Assembly: GCA_030998225.1 (NCBI GenBank)
Contig: JAPYXD010000308.1
Coordinates: 9,558,001-9,622,000, forward strand
From: Diplolepis rosae
Lineage: Eukaryota > Arthropoda > Insecta > Hymenoptera > Diplolepididae
Reading direction: 5' to 3'
Length of the DNA stretch: 64,000 nucleotides
The first letter of the stretch is position 1; every line of letters begins with the position of its first letter. The translations under genes were made by a program, and so were the position numbers. Positions 37,631 through 51,000 of the stretch are shown in pieces. The notes under the pieces are model-generated. The model was not told the DNA's origin and ran no database searches. It saw nothing but the letters and a program-made list of their open reading frames with translations.

Positions 37631-40600
37631 AAATACCATTCGGATATCTTAAATTTTAGTTCTCAGCTTAAGTTCCCTGAGGAAGATGTATTTAGGTACT
37701 TGGACTACTAAATATAATTCTTAAAATGACGAGATCTCTAAAATATGTACTAGGTATCAAAAATTGTCAGTTCTCAGCTTAAGTTCCCTGAGGAAGATGT
37801 TTTTTAAGCACATGGACTACTAGATATAATTCTTAAAATGACGAGATCTCTAAAATATGTACTAGGTATCATAAATTTCAGTTCTCAGCTTAAGTTCCCT
37901 GAGTAAGATGGTTTTTAAGCACATGGACTACTAGATATAATTTTCAAAATGACGGGATCTCTAAAACATAATCCAGGTAACCTTAATTTCAGTTCTCAGC
38001 TTAAGTTCCCTGAGGAAGATGGTTTTTAAGCACCTGGACTACTAGATATAATTTTTAAAATGACGAGATCTCTAAAATATGTACTAGGTATCATAAATTT
38101 CAGTTCTCAGCTTAAGTTCCCTGAGTAAGATGGTTTTTAAGCACATGGACTACTAGATATAATTTTCAAAATGACGGGTTCTCTAAAACATAATCCAGGT
38201 ATCCTTAATTTCAGTTCTCAGCTTAAGTTCCCTGAGGAAGATGTTTTTTAAGCATCTGGACTAATAAATATAATTTTCAAAATGACGAGATCTCTAAAAT
38301 ATGTACTAGGTATAAAAAATTTTCAGTTCTCAGCTTAAGTTCCCTGAGGAAGATGGTTTTTAAGCACCTGGACTACTAGATATAATTTTCAAAATGTCGA
38401 GATCTCTAAAATATGTACTAGGTATCATAAATTTCAGTTCTCAGCTTAAGTTCCCTGAGTATGATGGGTTTGAAGCACCTGGACTACTAGATATAATTTT
38501 CAAAATGACGGGATCTCTAAAACATAATCCAGGTATCCTTAATTTCAGTTCTCAGCTTAAGTTCCCTGAGGAAGATGGTTTTTAAGCACCTGGACTACTA
38601 GATATAATTTTCAAAATGACGAGATCTCTAAAATATGTACTAGGTATCATAAATTTCAGTTCTCAGCTTAAGTTCCCTGAGGAAGATGTATTTTAGGTAC
38701 TTGGACTAATATATATAATTTTTAAAATGACGAGATCTCTAAAATATGTACTAGGTATCTTAATTTTTAGTTCTCAGCTTAAGTTCCCTGAGGAAGATGG
38801 TTTTTAAGCACCTGGACTTCTAGATATAATTTTCAAAATGACGAGATCTCTAAAAGATGTACTAGGTATCAAAAATTTTCAGTTCTCAGCTTAAGTTCCC
38901 TGAGTAAGATGGTTTTTAAGCATCTGGACTACTAGATATAATTTTTAAAATGACGAGATCTCTAAAATATGTACTAGGTATCATAAATTTCAGTTCTCGG
39001 CTTAAGTTCCCTGAGTATGATGGTTTTTAATCACCTGGACTACTAGATATAATTTTCAAAATGACGGGATCTCTAAAATATAGTCCAGGTATCCTTAATT
39101 TTCAGTTCTCAGCTTAAGTTCCCTGAGGAAGATGGTTTTTAAGCACCTGGACTACTAAATATAATTTTTAAAATTACGAGATCTCTAAAATATGTACTAG
39201 GTATCATAAATTTCAGTTCTCAGATTAAGTTCCCTGAGGAAGATGTATTTTAGGTACTTGGACTAATAAATATAATTTTTAAAATGACGAGATCTCTAAA
39301 ATATGTACTAGGTATCATAAATTTCAGTTCTCAGATTAAGTTCCCTGAGGAAGATGTATTTTAGGTACTTGGACTACTAAATATAATTTTCAAAATGACG
39401 AGATCTCTAAAATATGTACTAGGTATAAAAAATGTTCAGTTCTCAGCTTAAGTTCCCTGAGGAAGATGGTTTTTAAGCACCTGGACTACTAGATATAATT
39501 TTTAAAATGACGAGATCTATAAAATATGTGATAGGTATCAAAAATTTTCAGTTCTCAGCTTAAGTTCCCCGAGTAAGATGGTTTTTAAGCACCTGGACTA
39601 CTAGATATAATTTTTAAAATGACGAGATCTCTAAAATATGTACTAGGTATCATAAATTTCAGTTCTCGGCTTAAGTTCCCTGAGTATGATGGTTTTTAAT
39701 CACCTGGACTACTAGATATAATTTTCAAAATGACGGGATCTCTAAAATATAGTCCAGGTATCCTTAATTTTCAGTTCTCAGCTAAAGTTCCCTGAGGAAG
39801 ATGGTTTTTAAGCACCTGGACTACTAGATATAATTTTTAAAATGACGAGATCTCTAAAATATGTACTAGGTATCATAAATTTCAGTTCTCAGCTTAAGTT
39901 CCCTGAGTAAGATGGTTTTTAAGCACATGGACTACTAGATATAATTTTCAAAATGACGGGTTCTCTAAAACATAATCCAGGTATCCTTAATTTCAGTTCT
40001 CAGCTTAAGTTCCCTGAGGAAGATGTTTTTTAAGCATCTGGACTACTAAATATAATTTTCAAAATGACGAGATCTCTAAAATATGTACTAGGTATAAAAA
40101 ATTTTCAGTTCTCAGCTTAAGTTCCCTGAGGAAGATGGTTTTTAAGCACCTGGACTACTAGATATAATTTTCAAAATGTCGAGATCTCTAAAATATGTAC
40201 TAGGTATCATAAATTTCAGTTCTCAGCTTATGTTCCCTGAGGAAGATGGTTTTTAAGCACCTGGACTACTAGATATAATATTCAAAATAACGAGATCTCT
40301 AAAACATAATCCAGGTATCCTTAATTTCAGTTCTCAGCTTAAGTTCCCTGAGGAAGATGGTTTTTAAGCACCTGGACTACTAGATATAATTTTCAAAATG
40401 ACGAGATCTCTAAAATATGTACTAGGTATCATAAATTTCAGTTCTCAGCTTAAGTTCCCTGAGGAAGATGTATTTTAGGTACTTGGACTAATATATATAA
40501 TTTTCAAAATAACGAGATCTCTAAAATATGTACTAGGTATCTTAATTTTCAGTTCTCAGCTTAAGTTCCCTGAGGAAGATGGTTTTTAAGCACCTGGACT

Positions 40601-41288
40601 ACTAGATATAATTTTCAAAATGACGAGATCTCTAAAATATAGTCCAGGTATCCTTAATTTTCAGTTGTCAGCTTAAGTTCCCTGAGGAAGATGTATTTTA
40701 GGCACCTGGACTACTAGATATAATTTTTAGAATGACTGGACCACTGAAATACCATTCGGATATCTTAAATTTTAGTTCTCAGCTTAAGTTCCCTGAGGAA
40801 GATGTATTTAGGTACTTGGACTACTAAATATAATTCTTAAAATGACGAGATCTCTAAAATATGTACTAGGTATAAAAAATTTTCAGTTCTCAGCTTAAGT
40901 TCCCTGAGTAAGATGGTTTTTAAGCACCTGGACTACTAGATATAATTTTCAAAATGTCGAGATCTCTAAAATATGTACTAGGTATCATAAATTTCAGTTC
41001 TCAGCTTAAGTTCCCTGAGGAAGATGTATTTTAGGCACTTGGACTAATATATATAATTTTTAAAATGACGGGATCTCTAAAATATGAACTAGGTATCTTA
41101 ATTTTCAGTTCTCAGCTTAAGTTCCCTGAGGAAGATGGTTTTTAAGCACCTGGACTACTATATATAATTTTCAAAATGACGAGATCTCTAAAATATGTAC
41201 TAGGTATAAAAAATTTTCAGTTGTCAGCTTAAGTTCCCTGAGGAAGATGGTTTTTAAGCACCTGGACTACTAGATATAATTTTCAAAA

Positions 41289-41510
41289 TGTCGAGATCTC
41301 TAAAATATGTACTAGGTATCATAAATTTCAGTTCTCAGCTTAAGTTCCCTGAGTAAGATGGGTTTGAAGCACCTGGACTACTAGATATAATTTTCAAAAT
41401 GACGGGATCTCTAAAACATAATCCAGGTATCCTTAATTTCAGTTCTCAGCTTAAGTTCCCTGAGTAGTATGGTTTTTAAGCACCTGGACTACTAGATATA
41501 GTTTTTATAA
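41289..41510 (+). repeat. tgtcg - 207 bp - atatagtttttataa cassette, copy 2
   Basis: The 207 bp spacing is as in copy 1. It carries gatgggtttgaagcac, but gagtagtatgg replaces gagtatgatgg and gacgaggtctc replaces gacgagatctc after the marker. The next copy lies 3,224 bp (29 units) on. Confidence 0.9.
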
Positions 41511-44500
41511 TGACGAGGTCTCTAAAATATGTACTAGGTATCATAAATTTCAGTTCTCAGCTTAAGTTCCCTGAGGAAGATGGTTTTTAAGCACCTGGAC
41601 TACTAGATATAATTTTCAAAATGACAAGATCTCTAAAATATGTACTAGGTATCATAAATTTCAGTTCTCAGCTTAAGTTCCCTGAGGAAGATGTATTTTA
41701 GGTACTTGGACTAATAAATATAATTTTTAAAATGACGAGATCTCTAAAATATGTACCAGGTATCATAAATTGCAGTTCTCAGCTTAAGTTCCCTGAGGAA
41801 GATGTTTTTTAAGCACCTGGACTACTAAATATAATTTTTAAAATGACGAGATCTCTAAAATATGTACTAGGTATCATAAATTTCAGTTCTCAGCTTAAGT
41901 TCCCTGAGGAAGATGTATTTTAGGTACTTGGACTAATATATATAATTTTTAAAATGACGAGATCTCTAAAATATGTACTAGGTATCTTAATTTTCAGTTC
42001 TCAGCTTAAGTTCCCTGAGGAAGATGGTTTTTAAGCACCTGGACTACTAGATATAATTTTCAAAATGACGAGATCTCTAAAATATAGTCCAGGTATCCTT
42101 AATTTTCAGTTCTCAGCTTAAGTTCCCTGAGGAAGATGTATTTCAGGCACCTGGACTACTAGATATAATTTTTAGAATGACGAGATCTCTAAAATATGTA
42201 CTAGGTATCATAAATTTCAGTTCTCAGCTTAAGTTCCCTGAGTAAGATGTATTTTAGGCACTTGGACTAATATATATAATTTTTAAAATAACGAGATCTC
42301 TAAAATATCTACTAGGTATCTTAATTTTCAGTTCTCAGCTTAAGTTCCCTGAGTAAGATGGTTTTTAAGCACATGGACTACTAGATATAATATTCAAAAT
42401 AACGAGATCTCTAAAACATAATCCAGGTATCCTTAATTTCAGTTCTCAGCTTAAGTTCCCTGAGGAAGATGGTTTTTAAGCACCTGGACTACTAGATATA
42501 ATTTTCAAAATGACGAGATCTCTAAAATATGTAATAGGTATCATAAATTTCAGTTCTCAGATTAAGTTCCCTGAGGAAGATGTATTTTAGGTACTTGGAC
42601 TAATATATATAATTTTCAAAATAACGAGATCTCTAAAATATGTACTAGGTATAAAAAATTTTCAGTTGTCAGCTTAAGTTCCCTGAGGAAGATGTATTTT
42701 AGGCACCTGGACTACTATATAATATTTAAAATGACGAGATCTCTAAAATATGTGCTAGGTATCAAAAATTTTCAGTTCTCAGCTTAAGTTCCCCGAGTAA
42801 GATGGTTTTTAAGCATCTGGACTACTAGATATAATTTTTAAAATGACGAGATCTCTAAAATATGTACTAGGTATCATAAATTTCAGTTCTCGGCTTAAGT
42901 TCCCTGAGTATGATGGTTTTTAAGCACCTGGACTACTAGATATAATTTTCAAAATGACGGGATCTCTAAAATATAGTCCAGGTATCCTTAATTTTCAGTT
43001 CTCAGCTTAAGTTCCCTGAGGAAGATGGTTTTTAAGCACCTGGACTACTAGATATAATTTTTAAAATGACGAGATCTCTAAAATATGTACTAGGTATCAT
43101 AAATTTCAGTTCTCAGCTTAAGTTCCCTGAGTAAGATGGTTTTTAAGCACATGGACTACTAGATATAATTTTCAAAATGACGGGTTCTCTAAAACATAAT
43201 CCAGGTATCCTTAATTTCAGTTCTCAGCTTAAGTTCCCTGAGGAAGATGTTTTTTAAGCATCTGGACTAATAAATATAATTTTCAAAATGACGAGATCTC
43301 TAAAATATGTACTAGGTATAAAAAATTTTCAGTTCTCAGCTTAAGTTCCCTGAGGAAGATGGTTTTTAAGCACCTGGACTACTAGATATAATTTTCAAAA
43401 TGTCGAGATCTCTAAAATATGTACTAGGTATCATAAATTTCAGTTCTCAGCTTAAGTTCCCTGAGTAAGATGGGTTTGCAGCACCTGGACTACTAGATAT
43501 AATTTTCAAAATGACGGGATCTCTAAAATATAATCCAGGTATCCTTAATTTCAGTTCTCAGCTTAAGTTCCCTGAGGAAGATGGTTTTTAAGCACCTGGA
43601 CTACTAGATATAATTTTTAAAATGACGAGATCTCTAAAATATGTACTGGGTATCATAAATTTCAGTTCTCAGCTTAAGTTCCCTGAGGAAGATGTATTTT
43701 AGGTACTTGGACTAATATATATAATTTTTAAAATGACGAGATCTCTAAAATATGTACTAGGTATCTTAATTTTCAGTTCTCAGCTTAAGTTCCCTGAGGA
43801 AGATGGTTTTTAAGCACCTGGACTACTAGATATAATTTTCAAAATGACGAGATCTCTAAAATATAATCCAGGTATCCTTAATTTCAGTTCTCAGCTTAAG
43901 TTCCCTGAGGAAGATGTATTTTAGGCACCTGGACTACTAGATATATTTTTTAGACTCACTGGACCACTGAAATACAATTCAGATATTTTAAATTTTAGTT
44001 CTCAGCTTAAGTTCCCTGAGGAAGATGTATTTTAGGTACTTGGACTACTAAATATAATTTTTAAAATGACGAGATCTCTAAAATATTTACTAGGTATAAA
44101 AAATTTTCAGTTCTCAGCTTAAGTTTCCTGAGTAAGATGGGTTTGAAGCACCTGGACTACTAGATATAATTTTCAAAATGACGGGATCTCTAAAATATGT
44201 ACTAGGTATCATAAATTTCAGTTCTCAGCTTAAGTTCCCTGAGGAAGATGTATTTTAGGTACTTGGACTAATATATATAATTTTCAAAATAACGAGATCT
44301 CTAAAATATCTACTAGGTATCTTAATTTTCAGTTCTCAGCTTAAGTTCCCTGAGGAAGATGTTTTTCAAGCACCTGAGCTACTAAATATAATTTTCAAAA
44401 TGACGAGATCTCTAAAATATGTACTAGGTATAAAAAATTTTCAGTTCTCAGCTTAAGTTCCCTGAGTAGTATGGTTTTTAAGCACCTGGACTACTAGATA

Positions 44501-44512
44501 TAATTTTCAAAA

Positions 44513-44734
44513 TGTCGAGATCTCTAAAATATGTACTAGGTATCATAAATTTCAGTTCTCAGATTAAGTTTCCTGAGTAAGATGGGTTTGAAGCACCTGG
44601 ACTACTAGATATAATTTTCAAAATGACGGGATCTCTAAAACATAATCCAGGTATCCTTAATTTCAGTTCTCAGCTTAAGTTCCCTGAGTAGTATGGTTTT
44701 TAAGCACCTGGACTACTACATATAGTTTTTATAA
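44513..44734 (+). repeat. tgtcg - 207 bp - atatagtttttataa cassette, copy 3
   Basis: This copy shares gagtagtatgg with copy 2, indicating a close common source, and has actacatatag in place of actagatatag. Downstream units (a gacaagatc unit, then gtaccaggtatcataaattg) follow in the same order as in copies 1, 2 and 4. Confidence 0.9.
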
Positions 44735-45399
44735 TGACGAGATCTCTAAAATATGTACTAGGTATCATAAATTTCAGTTCTCAGCTTAAGTTCCCTGAGG
44801 AAGATGGTTTTTAAGCACCTGGACTACTAGATATAATTTTCAAAATGACAAGATCTCTAAAATATGTACTAGGTATCATAAATTTCAGTTCTCAGCTTAA
44901 GTTCCCTGAGGAAGATTTATTTTAGGTACTTGGACTAATAAATATAATTTTTAAAATGACGAGATCTCTAAAATATGTACCAGGTATCATAAATTGCAGT
45001 TCTCAGCTTAAGTTCCCTGAGGAAGATGTTTTTTAAGCACCTGGACTACTAAATATAATTTTTAAAATGACGAGATCTCTAAAATATGTACTAGGTATCA
45101 TAAATTTCAGTTCTCAGCTTAAGTTCCCTGAGGAAGTTGTATTTTAGGTACTTGGACTAATATATATAATTTTTAAAATGACGAGATCTCTAAAATATGT
45201 ACTAGGTATCTTAATTTTCAGTTCTCAGCTTAAGTTCCCTGAGGAAGATGGTTTTTAAGCACCTGGACTACTAGATATAATTTTCAAAATGACGAGATCT
45301 CTAAAATATAGTCCAGGTATCCTTAATTTTCAGTTCTCAGCTTAAGTTCCCTGAGGAAGATGTATTTTAGGCACCTGGACAACTAGATATATTTTTTAT

Positions 45400-48300
45400 A
45401 CTCACTGGACCACTGAAATACAATTCGGATATTTTAAATTTTAGTTCTCAGCTTAAGTTCCCTGAGGAAGATGTATTTTAGGTACTTGGACTACTAAATA
45501 TAATTTTCAAAATGACGAGATCTCTAAGATATGTACTAGGTATCATAAATTTCAGTTCTCGGCTTAACATCCCTGAGGAAGATGTATTTTAGACACCTGG
45601 ACTACTAGATATAATTTTTAGAATGACTGGACCACTGAAATACCATTCGGATATCTTAAATTTTAGTTCTCAGCTTAAGTTCCCTGAGGAAGATGTATTA
45701 TAGGTACTTGGACTACTAAATATAATTTCTTAAATGACGAGATCTCTAAAATATGTACTAGGTATCTTAATTTTCAGTTCTCAGCTTAAGTTCCCTGAGG
45801 AAGATGGTTTTTAAGCACCTGGACTACTAGATATAATTTTCAAAATGACGAGATCTCTAAAATATAATCCAGGTATCCTTAATTTTCACTTCTCAGCTTA
45901 AGTTCCCTGAGGGAGATGGATTTGAGGCACCTGGACTACTAGATATAATTTTTAGAATGACTGGACCACTGAAATACCATTCGGATATCTTATATTTCAG
46001 TTCTCAGCTTCAGTTACCTGAGGAAGATGTTTTTTAAGCACCTGGACTACTAAATATAATTTTTAAAATGACGAGATCTCTAAAATATGTACTAGGTATC
46101 ACAAATTTCAGTTCTCAGCTCAAGTTCCCAGAGAAAGATGTATTTTAGGCACCTGGACTAATATATATAATTTTTAAAATGACGATATCTCTAAAATTTG
46201 TACTTGTTATCTTAATTTTCAGTTCTCAGCTTAAGTTCCCTGAGGAAGATGGTTTTTAAGCACTTGGACTACTAGATATAATTTTCAAAATGACGAGATC
46301 TCTAAAATATAGTCCAGGTATCCTTAATTTTCACTTCTCAGCTTAAGTTCCCTGAGGAAGATGTATTTGAGGCACCTGGACTACTAGATATAATTTTTAG
46401 AATGACTGGACCACTGAAATACAATTCGGATATCTTAACTTTTAGTTCTCAGCTTAAGTTCCCTGAGGAAGATGTTTTTTAAGCACCTGGACTACTAAAT
46501 ATAATTTTTAAAATGACGAGATCTCTAAAATATGTACTAGGTATCATAAATTTCAGTTCTCAGCTTAAGTTCCCTTAGGAAGATGTATTTTAGGTACTTG
46601 GACTAATTAATATAATTTTTAAAATGACGAGATCTCTAAAATATCTACTAGGTATCTTAATTTTCAGTTCTCAGCTTAAGTTCCCTGAGGAAGATGGTTT
46701 TTAAGCACCTGGACTACTAGATATAATTTTCAAAATGACGAGATCTCTAAAATATGTACTAGGTATCATAAATTTCAGTTCTCAGCTTAAGTTCCCTGAG
46801 GAAGATGGTTTTTAAGCACCTGGACTACTAGATATAATTTTCAAAATGACGAGATCTCTAAAATATGTACTAGGTATCATAAATTTCAGTTCTCAGCTTA
46901 AGTTCCCTGAGGAAGATGTTTTTCGAGCACATGAGATCCTAAATATAATTTTCAAAATGACGAGATCTCTAAAATATGTACTAGGTATAAAAAATTTTCA
47001 GTTCTCAGCTTAAGTTCCCTGAGGAAGATGTTTTTTAAGCATCTGGACTACTAAATATAATTTTCAAAATGACGAGATCTCTAAAATATGTACTAGGTAT
47101 AAAAAATTTTCAGTTCTCAGCTTAAGTTCCCTGAGGAAGATGTATTTTAGGCACCTGGACTACTAGATATAATTTTTAAAATGACGAGATCTCTAAAATA
47201 TGTACTAGGTATCACAATTTTCAGTTCTCAGCTTAAGTTCCCTGAGGAAGATGGTTTTTAAGCACCTGGACTACTAGATATAATTTTCAAAATGACGAGA
47301 TCTCTAAAATATAATCCAGGTATCCTTAATTTCAGTTCTCAGCTTAAGTTCCCTGAGGAAGATGTATTTTAGGCACCTGGACTACTAGATATAATTTTTA
47401 GAATGACTGGACCACTGAAATACAATACGGATATCTAAAATATTCAGTTCTCAGCTTAAGTTCCCTGAGAAAGATGGATTTTAAGCACCTGGACTACTCG
47501 ATATAATTTTCAAAATGTCGAGATCTCTAAAATATGTACTAGGTATCATAAATTTCAGTTCTCAGCTTATGTTCCCTGAGTAAGATGGGTTTGAAGCACC
47601 TGGACTACTAGATATAATTTTCTACATGACGGGATCTCTAAAACATAATCCAGGTATCCTTAATTTCAGTTCTCAGCTTAAGTTCCCTGAGTATGATGGT
47701 TTTTAAGCACCTGGACTACTAGATATAGTTTTTATAATGACGAGATCTCTAAAATATGTACTAGGTATCATAAATTTCAGTTCTCAGCTTAAGTTCCCTG
47801 AGGAAGATGGTTTTTAAGCACCTGGACTACTAGATATAATTTTCAAAATGACAAGATCTCTAAAATATGTACTAGGTATCATAAATTTCAGTTCTCGGCT
47901 TAAGTTCCCTGAGGAAGATGTATTTTAGGTACTTGGACTAATAAATATAATTTTTAAAATGACGAGATCTCTAAAATATGTACCAGGTATCATAAATTGC
48001 AGTTCTCAGCTTAAGTTCCCTGAGGAAGATGTTTTTTAAGCACCTGGACTACTAAATATAATTTTTAAAATGACGAGATCTCTAAAATATGTACTAGGTA
48101 TCATAAATTTCAGTTCTCAGCTTAAGTTCCCTGAGGAAGATGTATTTTAGGTACTTGGACTAATATATATAATTTTTAAAATGACGAGATCTCTAAAATA
48201 TGTACTAGGTATCTTAATTTTCAGTTCTCAGCTTAAGTTCCCTGAGGAAGATGGTTTTTAAGCACCTGGACTACTAGATATAATTTTCAAAATGACGAGA

Positions 48301-49900
48301 TCTCTAAAATATAGTCCAGGTATCCTTAATTTTCAGTTCTCAGCTTAAGTTCCCTGAGGAAGATGTATTTTAGGCACCTGGACTACTAGATATATTTTTT
48401 AGACTCACTGGACCACTGAAATACAATTCAGATATTTTAAATTTTAGTTCTCAGCTTAAGTTCCCTGAGGAAGATGTATTTTAGGTACTTGGACTACTAA
48501 ATATAATTTTTAAAATGACGAGATATCTAAAGTATGTACTAGGTATCATAAATTTCAGTTCTCAGCTTAAGTTCCCTGAGTAAGATGTATTTGAGGCACC
48601 TGGACTACTAGATATAATTTTTAGAATGACTGGACCACTGAAATACCAATCGTATATCTTAAAGATTAGTTCTCAGCTTAAGTTCCCTGAGGAAGATGTA
48701 TTTTAGGTACTTGGACTACTAAATATAATTTTTAAAATGACGAGATCTCTAAAATATGTACTAGGTATCTTAATTTTCAGTTCTCAGCTTAAGTTCCCTG
48801 AGGAAGATGGTTTTTAAGCACCTGAACTACTAGATATAATTTTCAAAATGACGAGATCTCTAAAATATAGTCCAGGTATCCTTAATTTTCACTTCTCAGC
48901 TTAAGTTCCCTGAGGAAGATGTATTTTAGGCACCTGGACTACTAGATATAATTTTTAGAATGACTGGACCACTGAAATACAATTCGGATATTTTATATTT
49001 TAGTTCTCAGCTTAAGTTCCCTGAGGAAGATGTTTTTTAAGCACCTGGACTAATAAATATAATTTTTAAAATGACGAGATCTCTAAAATATGTACTAGGT
49101 ATCATAAATTTCAGTTCTCAGCTTAAGTTCCCTGAGGAAGATGTATTTTAGGCACTTGGACTACTAAATATAATTTTTAAAATGACGAGATCTCTAAAAT
49201 ATGTACTAGGTATCTTAATTTTCAGTTCTCAGCTTAAGTTCCCTGAGGAAGATGGTTTTTAAGCATCTGGACTACTAGATATATTTTTCAAAATGACGGG
49301 ATCTCTAAAATATAGTCCAGGTATCCTTAATTTTCACTTCTCAGCTTAAGTTCCCTGAGGAAGATGTATTTTAGGCACCTGGACTACTAGATATAATTTT
49401 TAGAATGACTGGACCACTGATATACCATTCGGATATGTTAAATTTTAGTTCTCAGCTTAAGTTCCCTGAGGAAGAGGTTTTTTAAGCACCTGGACTACTA
49501 AATATAATTTTTAAAATGACGAGATCTCTAAAATATGTACTAGGTATCATAAATTTCAGTTCTCAGCTTAAGTTCCCTCAGGAAGATGTATTTTAGGCAC
49601 TTGGACTACTACATATATTTATTTTAATGAAGATATCTCTAATTTATGTACTATGTATCATAAATTTCAGTTCTCAGCTTAAGTTCCCTGAGTAAGATGG
49701 TTTTTAAGCACATGGACTACTAGATATAATTTTCAAAATGACAAGATCTCTGAAATATAATCCAGGTATCCTTAATTTCAGTTCTCAGCTTAAGTTTCCT
49801 GAGGAAGATGTATTTTAGGCACCTGGACTACTAGATATAATTTTTAGAATGACTGGACCACTGAAATACCATTCGGATATCTTAAATTTTAGTTCTCAGC
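45400..49900 (+). repeat. Satellite stretch with class C restored
   Basis: This stretch contains ordinary monomers with frequent class C units reading tacaattcgg or aattcagatatttt, and class B units ending ttttcacttctcag (near 45.88, 46.33, 48.89 and 49.33 kb), a subtype found mainly here. It includes cassette copy 4. Several units are unusually diverged (around 46.18 kb gacgatatctc...ttgtacttgttatc; around 49.62 kb aatgaagatatctc...tatgtatc), suggesting less recent homogenisation. No gene is present. Confidence 0.78.
47516..47737 (+). repeat. tgtcg - 207 bp - atatagtttttataa cassette, copy 4
   Basis: The copy lies 3,003 bp (27 units) after copy 3 with unchanged internal spacing. It has the gagtatgatgg form, as in copy 1. 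A neighbouring unit reads ttttctacatgacggg, a private change. Confidence 0.9.
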
Positions 49901-50229
49901 TTAAGTTCCCTGAGGAAGATGTTTTTTAAGCACCTGGACTACTATATAATTTTCAAAATGTCGAGATCTCTAAAATATGTACTAGGTATCTTAAATTTCA
50001 GTTCTCAGCTTAAGTTCCCTGAGGAAGATGGTTTTTAAGCACCTGGACTACTAGATATAATTTTTAAAATGACGAGATCTCTAAAATATGTACTAGGTAT
50101 CATAAATTTCAGTTCTCAGCTTAAGTTCCCTGAGTAAGATGGTTTTTAAGCACGTGGACTACTAGATATAATTTTCAAAACGACGGGTTCTCTAAAACAT
50201 AATCCAGGTATCCTTAATTTCAGTTCTCA

Positions 50230-51000
50230 GCTTAAGTTCCCTGAGCAAGATGTTTTTTAAGCATCTGGACTACTAAATATAATTTTCAAAATGACGAGAT
50301 CTCTAGAATATGTACTAGGTATAAAAAATTTTCAGTTCTCAGCTTAAGTTCCCTGACGAAGATGGATTTTAAGCACCTGGACTACTAGATATAATTTTCA
50401 AAATGTCGAAATCTCTAAAATATGTACTAGGTATCATAAATTTCAGTTCTCAGTTTAAGTTCCCTGAGTAAGATGGGTTTGAAGCACCTGGACTACTAGA
50501 TATAATTTTCAAAATGACGGAATCTCTAAAACATAATCCAGGTATCCTTAATTTCAGTTCTCAGCTTAAGTTCCCTGAGTATGATGGTTTTTAAGCACCT
50601 GGACTACTAGATATAGTTTTTATAATGACGAGATCTCTAAAATGTGTACTAGGTATCATAAATTTCAGTTCTCAGCTTAAGTTCCCAGAGGAAGATGGTT
50701 TTTAAGCACCTGGACTACTAGATATAATTTTCAAAATGTCTAGATCTCTAAAATATGTACTAGGAATCATAAATTTCAGTTCTCAGCTTAAGTTCCCTGA
50801 GGAAGATGTATTTTAGTTACTTGGACCAATAAATATAATTTTTAAAATGACGAGATCTCTAAAATATGTACGAGGTATCATAAATTTCAGTTCTCAGCTT
50901 AATTTCCATGAGGCAGATGTTTTTTAAGCATCTGGACTACTAAATATAATTTTTAAAATGACGAGATCTCTAAAATATGTACTAGGTATCATAAATTTCA
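50230..51000 (+). repeat. 4,883-bp duplication, first copy
   Basis: Five private variants recur downstream at exactly 4,883 bp (44 units): ccctgacgaa (50351 and 55234), tgtcg (50404 and 55287), atatagttttt (50611 and 55494), gttcccagag (50681 and 55564) and ttttagttac (50811 and 55694). Upstream of the block the offset is smaller (a two-base-deleted actatataat unit at 49941 and 54159, 4,218 bp), so six extra monomers lie between these markers in the second copy. Confidence 0.88.
50404..50625 (+). repeat. tgtcg - 207 bp - atatagtttttataa cassette, copy 5
   Basis: The copy lies 2,888 bp (26 units) after copy 4. The first monomer reads tgtcgaaatctc, and the class B unit reads gacggaatctc, a variant shared with copy 6. 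It is part of the 4,883 bp duplication. Confidence 0.9.

Larger units (their letters stand above)
37640..45400 (+). repeat. Class C-poor domain of the array
   Basis: Over nearly 8 kb (about 70 units) I find only two class C monomers, near 40.73 and 43.96 kb, and one hybrid near 42.16 kb. Elsewhere class C recurs every few hundred to a thousand bases. The domain is dominated by class A units with gatgg or agtaagatgg fronts, class B aaacataatcc units and class D. It also carries many actaatatatataatt variants, which are uncommon upstream of 28 kb. Confidence 0.83.
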
